Shown here piece after piece: positions 38,048-48,784 of a DNA stretch of 64,000 bases (positions are counted from its first letter, which is position 1; each line of letters starts with the position of its first letter). Below the pieces are notes generated by a model. The model saw only the letters and a list, made by a program, of their open reading frames with translations, made no database searches and was not told the DNA's origin. The DNA is taken from assembly GCA_914767715.1 (NCBI GenBank), contig OU612065.1, positions 18,910,001-18,974,000 on the forward strand, given 5' to 3'. This DNA is from Membranipora membranacea. Lineage: Eukaryota > Bryozoa > Gymnolaemata > Cheilostomatida > Membraniporidae. The position numbers were made by a program, and so were the translations under genes.

Positions 38048-41000
38048 TTACATACCGACAAGTTCAACTGGTTTAATAAATGGTTGATGTTTCATTTCTT
38101 CGTCACTTGATGTGGAGTTAGTCATTTCGCCGCGCTTCTTCCGCTCCCACTGTGATATTTTTCTGAGTGGGAAACTGATTAAGCCACTGAGAACCATGGC
38201 AGAGCCAGAAAAGTAAAATGCATACTGGCGATTCATTTCGTACAGGTAACCTAAAAATGGGAAAAAAAAATTGAACTGACATTAAGTTAAACGTTCGGGT
38301 CCACCTAGACAAGACAATTTTATTCTTCTTATGTCTCATCAAAATCACACTCTCTTAAAACTCATTGCCATGTGGCACAGAGGAAATTAAATTTGAGAGT
38401 AAAACAGAAAAACTACATTGCTCTCGACATAACAAATTCAATGTGCGGATGAATCTGGAGTTGTCCTTGTAAGCCGCAGAGAAGGAGAACTCCAAACATA
38501 CACTTAAATCCGTCATGAGTTTGCTCTTTAGGCAGAATGACATCTAATATCAACCATACATACATGATATGGGTGCTCCAGCTATTATGGCGATGCCGTG
38601 AAATATGACTAGCTGACTGAAACATGTAGTGAGTCTATCAAGTCCCATCAACTCAACGACTATTACAGATCTCAGAGTGCTGAACGCGGCTGCAAGTAAA
38701 AAATTGCATACATTTGATCATGGCATCAGCACAAATCAGGACAATACATAATCTGCACAAATCAGGTGATATTTGGTCATAATAACATGATATATGTAGA
38801 AATTATGACAGGATGACAAGTGATGTGACTTCTTTTATTGTGAGATTTGAAGATGTGAAGAGTCATAGCCATGTATGGATCCTTTTTGTTCCATGGTATA
38901 GTGAACATCAGTGAGAATATTCTAGCTAATGAAAGAGCATATACTAATCTATCAATACTATCAATTTCTCAGGCAATCATGAAATGTAGGAACACTTACA
39001 GACACAAATTCCGAATCCAACAGCAAACATTGAGAGTACGGCGTAGGAGTTACAGAATGGTATGGCTGTAGTGGCTCCTCCAGCTATAAGCAGGGCCAAG
39101 TTATTCACTAACAAAGCATCGACCCATTTCTTGCTGCCGAGTATACCACACGCTACTCTACCGAACGTGTTAGAAGCTCCCAGAATGGAGAGCAGGCACG
39201 CTGCTGACATTTTGTCAATATTTCCTGGTATCTCCAGTACATATGAAGGGATCAACAGGAATGGCACATAGTACCCTGTAAAAAACAACTTGTCATTGAA
39301 ACACCAAGCAGATTAGGCAATAATTTAAAACTAATTCTGACAGTTGATCAAAAAGTTCTGTGACCTATTTAGAAAGTTTGCATTTGTGGTTTCAACTTTT
39401 TACAGCCAGTTTCACCAATTCCCTGGGAATACTGTTACCCTTGTTTACTATTTAAACATCATAGTAAATTTGATTGATGTCTCAGAATGTTATAACAATA
39501 AACAATGGTACTACCAGAGACTATATACATAGTCTCCGATAGTACAGCATTTGGTTACCCAGCAAAGCACTATGTCAAAAGTTGGTGAATGCTTGTGATT
39601 AATAGGTGGGTAAATGTTTACTATGGGGTGGAAAAGTCAAGTTGATGCAAATTTCCTTTTACCAACAGCAAAACAGCTTTTCATTGCAAAAAAGTACATC
39701 AAAACATAAAACTATGGTGGCTGTGGTGGTTGTGGTGCATGTGTGGCTATGATTGTGGTGAATGGAGGTAGTGAGGTTAATTATCATCCATTTATAGGCA
39801 AAAAATGAGTATTTGTAGGAAGTCACAAACATCAGATCATGGACTATCAGTCATTGCATAGTTGCATAGCTGTCATGGCCTGTAGACAGTTAAGAATTAT
39901 GTTATTTTCAATAAAATGTTATTATTGTATCCAGTATGGGGAGTTAATACAGCTCTAGTTCAATAGAGCAATATAACACCGACTTGGTGGCATTGGTAAC
40001 AGGTTGCAGCTTAAACGAATTTAGGAAATTATCAAATTCTTGTGAAAGATGAGCTGCGGCAACAACATGGTTTGAAGGTAAACAGCATTGACCGATTTAT
40101 CAAGATTATAAACCTGTCTGCATAATATTGTAGGTCAACGCTTCTTGAATATTTCAGAATATGGCTCACAAAATATCAAATTATATATTCATTACTTGTT
40201 TTTCCCTGTTAAATCCCCCCCCCCCCCCCCCATGATTGTAAATGTCATAAATATGAGTTTTAGGAAATTGAAGAGATTATGTGGTTTGGCATGAATATCA
40301 ATATTAGATTTCTCTGTTCTGCAATATTTATTTTTTTGCGTGATCTCAGTCAATTTTAGTTCTAATATGACACCGTTGTACAAGGGTACTGTCACAGAGT
40401 ATATCCTTACTCCGTGGTATTGCCATGGAAAGTGACACCAGATTCCAATATATTGCCAAATCTTTCAATCAGGAAATTAGTATATTGATAGAAAATATTA
40501 CGATAATACTATCATAAAACCGGACATAAAGTGGTACTAAGTGAGCAGTCACTAAAATCTATGTCCAACATCTATGTCATCTTCTAGCAGGATATGCTCC
40601 ATAATCCTTACTCTATAACAGATGGTGTTATAATATGACCTATTCTATAAAGCAGCCAAGTCCTGTCCAGTGTGACTCCAGGCAAGGACATTAGTGCATA
40701 TTAGTGGTCACCAGGTGTGGGGGTGCAGGGGTGCAAATGTAATGTTGAGCTGCAAATGTAATGTTGAGCGGTTAAACTTTCAGGATTTGTGCAGGTTAAT
40801 GTGTATAAGCTCAACACATTTAGAAATTTTCCCCATGTTTAATGGGGTTGAAAAAGAGATTGAAAGCTCTAAATAGGAAGTTAGTTTGATCAATGAGACC
40901 TTGGTTTGATGGTATACCAGCATTTTTAGGGTTTCAAAAAATCCCCCACCACCACCACCACCCTCTCTTTTCAGACAGGGCGGAAAAAGCCTAAAGCCAT

Positions 41001-44000
41001 TAATCTTTCTCCGCAACCAGTTTTTCACCTCGGTCAACAGAATATACGGGACCCATCCTATAATCAAACTGCCCAAGACTCATTATTCTTTCTATGAGTG
41101 AGAGGAAATGAAGTATAGCTGCGCTTGAAAAATCATAGGAAATCTTAATTTATCTTTTCTAACATATGATACTCTAGAGGAGAAAAGTGTTCACAGGAGG
41201 AAAAGTTTGCCATATGGCACATCCTTAACAGTGATAAATTTGAGCCTAGCTAACATTTACACACCCTCTTTAATTTATATAGGCTCCTACCTCGGCTAGC
41301 CTAACTTGCTAAACTTAACTCTAGCTAATATTTACTTCACTAAGGTATGCTGTCATTTCTATTTTATAAGCCTGAAGAAGAACAAGATTTACACGCAGTC
41401 TGGTCATTCCCAATCTACCGGGGTTCAAACCCTAATTACAGGCAAATTGGACCATGCTTAATCTAACCCTGATATGTGAGATATCTTACCAAGCATAGTG
41501 AGTGATGTGGAGATAACTAGTAGTATATAAGTTAGACTAGTGAATGTATAAACATCAAACACAGTTTTAAGCACATCTCGGATAGATTTTGGTAGCCATG
41601 TGAGACGACTCCAGCAATCTCTGTCTATCACTGATTCATCTCTGGGGATCTCAGTGATACTAGCTACGTACTCATCTGAAAAATGATATTACATTTTGTC
41701 CATTATTGAGCTGCAAAAAGGAGATGCTTTCTATGGCATGCTCCAATAGTCATAATAATAAACTATAAATTAATAAACTTATGGGCCGCACCAAAGTTGG
41801 GTTGAGAATGTTCTATGGGCTATCTGAAAAAGCTGTGCTGGTTTTTGAGGTGTGGAATGCAGTAAATGCAATATCTATAATTTTTTAATTTTGACGAGCA
41901 GTGTGATCACTTCTGTCATACATGACCGTGGCAGATTGAGAATATCACGGAATGTTGCAATCCCGTCAAAGATTTTTATTCAAGGAAACATTGACATGCT
42001 TCAGCAAAAAAAAGGTAAATGGGGAATAAAAGAAATGGTCAACATCAAGATAATTTTGGATCTTGATTGGTCTGGGACTGTACCAATGAGATTTGACAAA
42101 CTTTCATGCAGCCTTTGAGGAAATGAGGAATGTCATATGCCTGTCTTATACCTATATCATGGTGATATTGAGGAAGGTGTTGTACACTGCCCGTATAATA
42201 GATATCCTTTCTGTACATAGGTCTATCTACGTCTGGAGTGGCGTGTAGGAACTTCTTCACCAGATATTGAGTAGAAGCTGACTGTTCTGGAGCGGAGTTT
42301 GCTGGCAGATCCTGCAGTGATGAAAATGCTGTGGCTGTACCCGAATCCGCTGAAGACGATGGCTAGATAGATAAACAGACAAATGTTATCAATAAAAATG
42401 GTCTACATGTGCGAGGTTTTACTCTCAGATTAGTATTTGATGATTTTTGTCCAGTTTAGCAGCAGACTCCCCAAAGACATGAAAAGTTGTTTCACATGTC
42501 CAGTGTACAATCACAAACATGGTCATGTATGGAAACTTCCCAAATCTGACATATGATGTGAGTTTTGCTGCAATAGTGCCCTCGTCCATCCCTTTGTACC
42601 CACAGTGTCTATATTTCACTACTTATAAACAAGCCAAACAACTACGTAATACTCTTTTTGTTCTCGCATAACAACATAATACAGGGCTTTTTTAATTCGG
42701 TAAATTCCAACAAGATCGCACCATACACTTTTGGATATATTTTTTCATCTTGTGTGTAATTCTTTATCGTTGGCACAATATCTCACCTGATTTGTCAGAA
42801 GATTGATATTACTTGCGTTGTTGCGTAACTGTCCTGACTGAGACAATAGGACTTGCTTCCTCAGATCCTTATTGGTTGACGACGACCTTGACCTGCTTAT
42901 CACTGGGGAGTTGTCTGCTGAGTGACCGGGGCTAGAGTCATTTAATATTACTGTTGGCACTTGTTGATGTGGTGTCCGTCGAGACATCAGTGGTGTGGGA
43001 TTTTTAGATGAATGTCCTGCAAGGTTCATACTGCTCCGGCTGAACGCAGATTTGATACTAAAGAAATAACAAAGAGAGCAGACTTTTAATTTGGAGTCAG
43101 AAAGTCAAGAGGTAATCTGAGCAGGTAACATGATGATATTGATATTAAGGCTAGAAGTTTAGAGATTTTGATATCCAGGTACCTCGATTTAAATTCATTC
43201 TAGGATTTTGAGATCTCCCCAGAGAGCTTTATATATACAGCAAACATCTATTCAAAATCAAATTAGCACAAGGTTATTTATTACATGTTTTAATAGAGAC
43301 TAAACTGTACACAATTATTAAAATGTCCCTCCCTGGCTTATATTCTTATTCCTGCACTCAGCATCAGCGCTGTGATGTTTACATCAACGCAGAGGGTCAG
43401 CTGTGGAGGAGGCAACACCGCCAACAATCAATCAATCTGCAACCCACAGGGAGGCACACTGAAGGGAGGGAGGCACACAGAAGGGAGGGTGGGAGGGGTA
43501 TCATCCCGCCCTCCCTGCGCACAGCAAACACAACCAACTTGTGAAGTTAAGTTCAATCCCAGCTAAAGAAATAGCTAAATATTACCTGACCAACTTTTAA
43601 TCAGAGCAACTGGTACAAATGCTAGAAGTTTTTGATATCTCACCTATTAAAAAGTTTGTGTCCGCGGAGGTCTTTCTCGCGTATGAATTGATTATCCCTA
43701 GTGATGATGGCATTATTGAGACTGCCGGATGAGATAGCTCTGTCCTGTCTCTTCTGTTCTATAAGCCTCTGTAATATTATACAAGTCTGTACTCCTATTC
43801 TCTTATCCTCCTCCATGCGCTTCAGTATCAACTTCTTCCTCCGCTGGAGATCTGCATCGATCGGCCGCAGCAGAGCACCTGACAAAAAGGGACAGAATAG
43901 GGAGAAATTGAATATTGGCACTAGCTATTTTATAGAAATCTTTGGTGTAGAGGAAAGCTTGCACTGCATTCCACCAAGCATCGGGCATAGCCTTGTTTAC

Positions 44001-47000
44001 AAAGGGCCATACAACTGCAATTTCTGACCAGTAAAATTTTCAATTTTTTGTCGTTTCAAAGCATCGACAGAAGCTGTCAGGTTTTGTATATGAAGTGATG
44101 GGCACTGAAATTTGCTCGATACTCGATATGATTGATACTCAGCATCATTTATGTTTGCATTTTTGCGTATGTGTAGATTCAACAGCATGCGATTGCATGC
44201 ATATGGTGGGCGGACTTTTGAATTTGTTCAGAATAGACACTTTGTTGTTATTGTATTGTGAATGCCAACGTATCCTATCCTATGATTTTTTGGCCATTCT
44301 TCCCATAATTCACGTATGGTTTTGGGTGATCTTTTTGTTAAATGCACACATTACTGGGGTAGCCTTGTCATGCAGCCGCGTTTCTGAGGGCCGCGTGTCA
44401 AGACTAAGCGTGACAATATTACAAAGTTGATATAAATTTATATAAAATGTGAGACACATTAATTTCTCACCTTTCACCGCCTTTGTCCTGTATGGGTGGC
44501 GGGTGCTCATAAATAAAGGCAATAATGGCAAAACAGCAAACATATTTCTTGGGTTTAAACTAATTTGTGTCAGTATGCCAATAACAATAACATGTATTTG
44601 ATTAAATCGATGTTCACATTATTTTCGAATGGTATAAATATCTTACAGACAAAAAGGTTAGATGACACCATTACAGAGTAAGGATATATCCATAGGGCCT
44701 ACTCTGTGACAACATCTAGGCCACATTGGAGTCTTTGTAATGCTGTGCTTCCCATGACCAAATCATACAGAATGGGTTTATAATTGAATAGTATCCGACT
44801 GATACACCAAACAATCAGAGGTGCCAACAACTACTAAACCCAATCAAATTCTCATAAAACGTTCCCTAAAACAATCCCAATCATCTGATATGGGAATATG
44901 TACGATCGATCGAACAACAAGGTAACCATAACATTTATATCCCCGCTTTTGACCTGTCATCACCGAAGAAAGATCTCTCTGTCTTCTACAAAGTCTGTAT
45001 AAACACCTGCAGAAGGTATTTTTGTTTTGGTGTTTTGATAATTTTGGTAATTGTGAGGGCTGTTTTGAGAGGGTGTTTTCAATTGCGAAATATTAAATAA
45101 AACTCCTTTTGAATATCACATGTAAAGTAGGACAATTGGGTAGTGTCTTGTCGATGATGTCCGTCAGCAGTTTATTTATAGGAACAACAGTACCCAAATT
45201 TGAACAGTTATATGTACTGTAAAATGATTACTTCTCATTTCAAACCAGTTGTGGATTGCATGACGTAATTAGTACAAGGTCCATTTTAAGAGCTAGAACC
45301 AGTGGCTGAGACCTTAGAATATCACGTTCTCCTGGTGATAAAAACTCGTGAAAGTAAAAATCACATCCTGTCAAAAAGTCTTGTTACGTGACTCCTGAGC
45401 AAACTGTCTAGTGGAGGTGATACTGGGATTTATTGAGCCCATTCTGCTCTCACGCTTCAGAAAATTAGTCACACCAAAAGCCGGTAACCAGGTAAAAATA
45501 GATTCAGACTATTTTGCTAACAAAGATCTGTTTGTTGTAAAAACTTTTCATCTCATGCGCACATCCTCCTAAGCACAGGGAGCAAGTGGTGGGGCCACAT
45601 GCAATACAGTCTTCCGCAACAGTCAAGAAGCGAAGAAGCGTCACAAATGCAGCAATTTTATAAAACCAGAGACTTAAGATATATATATATGGTCTCTGAT
45701 CAAACCAGTATATAGTATCTTTAATTAATATCAAGGGTCTTAAAAAAAACATCAGCCAAACCACAAATATGACAGGTGCCACTTTTACACAGATTTGTGC
45801 TGTGCATTATTGAGTCACATTAACTGGCTGAACAGGCTGTTTGTGGCTTCAGCTCAAGATAAATGGTTTTTGTTAGGTTGCTGGTCTTGGGTATTAAAAA
45901 TATCATCCCAGATTATGAATGGGCACAAGAGGCTATATACTATATCTATAGTCTCTGCTGGCACTAAATACTCTAGCCTGTCTTGTCTTGCTCTGACAAA
46001 TCGTTTCTTTTCACTGTGCAGAGTGGATTAAAAGACTTTTACAATGTGTGTAACAACTTACTGAATACGCATCCGTTTAGAGCTATGCCACTGAGAATTA
46101 CGATAGATCCTCGCCATCCGTATTTATCTAGCAGAAATCTTATTACAGGCGCCAGCACAGCCATCCCAACACTGGACCCGCACATGGCCACAGTGGCTGC
46201 AACGCCTCGATTCTTCTCAAAATAAAATCCGACTACAACCACTGATGCAAGGAACATAACTCCGAATCCTATACCTGCAAGCATTTCAAATAATTATTTG
46301 TGATTGTGTGAGGAGTTTGGAATAAATGACAACCATAGTCATCCATAAATCCAATGGACATCACTAAGTTAAGTTGGTATATTGTGAGTTTTTGGAATTT
46401 GTAAAGCAGTATAGGGGGAGCCTTGTCACCGGCTAATCTTAGTTTTGTTTTTGTTTTGTTATTCCCAAAACAAAAAAAGTAGCCGCTGTGACAAGGCTAG
46501 TATAGGGGTATTGTCTCATCAAACTTGCTGAAGTTTTAAATCTTCAACTCCCCTTGACCTTGGATCAGCTCATCAGAATCAGCTTTACTTTGTAGTTGTA
46601 GGATAAATAAAAGATGTTATGTCTGTAAAGATAATGAATCTAGGGTTGCAGGAGAAGGGAGATCGACAAAACATAAAAAAGACTCATGTCCTTTTATAGT
46701 CTCGATATCCTGTGATACCGAGTGAGTAACCCTGATGTTGATTGGTTTTTTGTTTTCGGTATCAGTATGGGTCTAAGGACTGTATACCGTATGTGGCACA
46801 GGGCATTTGGGCCAAATTAGGATACAGTCTGTAGTCCCATACTGATACTGGAAACGTATTAGACATAAATTAATGCAAAATCTTACCTCCACATAGACCA
46901 AACAGCACAATAAATACAGATCCTTTCTCGGCCAATGGACTGAATAATAAGGATAATGTTGAGATCAAGCAGCCAAACATTGCCATCTTCCTACTTCCAA

Positions 47001-48784
47001 ATCTGTTACATAAGGCACTAGCTACTGGTCCTGCAATACAAGAATAATATTACAAGATGACCTAGAGGAGAAAATATGAGCCTGAGATAAGTTCAGGTAG
47101 TCTGGTGGTGACTTAATGTTAGCTAGCAGCAATCTAGCTAAGATGAGGGTTTATATAAAGTCACGTGGTCGAGTAAATTTTAGCTAGCCATAAATTTCAA
47201 AATTTCAAGATGGCGCAAAATGCCGGACTCTTCCTCCTCTGAATACTTTCCCCTCTTGTCTACATGTTACAAGTTGTTACCTACAAGTTACAAGTCAAAT
47301 CATGTTAGACCTAAAGAGTACAAGCTGCTTTGTGAACAGGATGTATTTTTCACACAAAATCACACATATGTACAAAATGTAAGTACAGTTTGTCATGTGT
47401 TGACAGGAGTGAGCAATTGGGCTAGGTGATGGGCTGAATACTGACAGTATCAGCAATCACCTGCAGCTCCACTTCAAGGAGGGTCTTGAGCATCACATAA
47501 AATCGTGAACGGTTTAGTGTCACTGTCACGTAGTGTCCATGAAAAGCCTGAATGGTCCGAGAACCTTTTGATAGGACAATCCCCGAACAGTGCTCAGTGA
47601 TATCATCAGATGTCTTCCTGTAGTAGATCATGATTGCAGCTGATGATACATGGATTTAATTTGTGCGCTTACACAATTGAAATATTTACTGAAGAATTGA
47701 AAGTTTTTATCTGAATCTTCAATTTTGCACTGAATTAATTTCGTGTTATGCCATCGGAATTAAAGTACTGGGATTGTTTATTGAGAAGCCTACATCAGTG
47801 TGATGCTAATCGGCGGCTTCAATTTGTAAGGGCGTGTGATAATGGGGCACATGTGGAAGAATCATGATAAATTTCCCATTACATTACATCTGAAATGTGT
47901 TACAAAACAATTTTGAACAGGCAGGTTGCATTTAAATATAATATGAAAAATATCACCAGGATAAATAATTGGATAGAAGTTTCTCTATCCTGAACTTGTT
48001 CTCTCGATAATTCCACTTAGGTCGTTCCAGGAAGAGTTTCTATTGCTTTTGAATAGAAATCATTGATTGTTTTGAAGATAAATTTTGGCATATTATTGAC
48101 CCTGAATGGGTGTGGTGTTATAAAGGCTAACGACACAATGGGTCAAGTTTCTTTGCGGACTCTCAATAAATATGTGGGAAAGCCCGGCTGAAATTATGCT
48201 GCCAAATACATCTAGATTATGTTTTCTTGCAAATTCTGTATCAGGATTCAATTTAGTCACCAGGCAAGATAAATATGCAGGCTAGACACACACTTTGGAC
48301 AAGTAGTGTAGTGCTGTGTCTACCAAAGGTCGCTGACCAGTAGTTCTTTATCTAGCAAAGGTCACCACAGCAAGTTTATAACGTGTGACATATAAACAAA
48401 CTGAGATGGAATATTTTGGACTAACTTATAGCTACCAAACCCTGCCAGCATACACAGCTGATCATACGGGCGATCTACACGTAGCGACTTGAACAAAAAG
48501 GTAGTATATCCAAGCTCACCTGACATCATATAGCTGCCTAGAAGTAAAGCACCACCTAGACTCATCATAGCAGTGGACACTCCATAATGATGAGCTAGGT
48601 CTGGTAGTAGAATTCCGTAACTATAACATACTCCATCTACGACCATGTTCATGAAAAACGATGATATTACAACCATCCATCCCCAGCCTCCGTCCGGAGG
48701 TGTGGGTGGAGGCACGGCATCCAACGCCCGCCTAAACTCCGCCTCCTCTTCTTCAAAATCATCGCTATCATATCGTCTCCTCAT
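38048..48784 (-). CDS. MCT-E: SLC16-like carrier with long cytoplasmic loop, 10 coding exons, 709 aa
   Basis: Exons in transcript order: 48784-48520, 47030-46887, 46274-46062, 43878-43644, 43057-42787, 42362-42152, 41675-41490, 39275-39000, 38689-38564, 38250-38048. Total 2130 nt; phases 1,1,1,2,0,1,1,1,1. PPDGGWGW is replaced by TPPDGGWGW at 28-36, with the core intact. The TM5 signature is FYFEKNRGVAA. The TM6-TM7 loop is the longest of the five (about 215-475). It has a basic/charged helix-like part in exon 4, a Ser/Arg/Asn-rich part in exon 5, and the variant motif PMYRKDIYYTGSV in exon 6. TM8 reads ASNTFGR with Arg548 and Asn544. Two introns sit elsewhere than in A, B and C: the TM5-TM6 intron lies 12 codons downstream, and TM8 shares an exon with TM7. 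The tail (exon 10) is long and acidic/polar. Substrate unknown. Confidence 0.9.
39507..39545. repeat. Short hairpin with CCAGAGACTAT arms in MCT-E intron 7
   Basis: GTACTACCAGAGACTAT is followed by ATAGTCTCCGATAGTAC, a stem of about 16 bp with two mismatches. Similar CAGAGACT/AGTCTCTG strings occur at 45665, 45946 and 61356, suggesting a dispersed family. Confidence 0.6.
46408..46508. mobile_element. 81-bp inverted-repeat element flanked by 10-bp direct repeats
   Basis: The core (46418-46498) has inverted ends built on AGCCTTGTCAC; CCGGCTA on the left and TAGCCGC on the right are also mirrored. AGTATAGGGG stands directly on both sides (46408-46417 and 46499-46508). Duplications of 9-11 bp are typical of Mutator-like elements. 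Located in MCT-E intron 2. Confidence 0.7.
46751..46856. repeat. 106-bp foldback in MCT-E intron 2
   Basis: The left arm has GTATCAGTATGGG then GACTGTATA. The right arm gives the complement of GTATCAGTATGGG and GACTGTATC. Arms are about 36 bp with a few mismatches. MITE-like; it lies 240 bp from the 10-bp-TSD element. Confidence 0.75.
47422..47631 (-). other. Unidentified 69-codon ORF inside MCT-E intron 1
   Basis: An ATG-to-stop ORF on the same strand as the host gene, with a balanced, globular-looking composition (residues such as VTVTLNRSRFYVML and EVELQVIADTV). I do not recognise it. It is not needed by MCT-E, whose exon 1 to exon 2 phases already agree. It could be a transposon-derived fragment, an intronic gene or chance. 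Confidence 0.2.
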
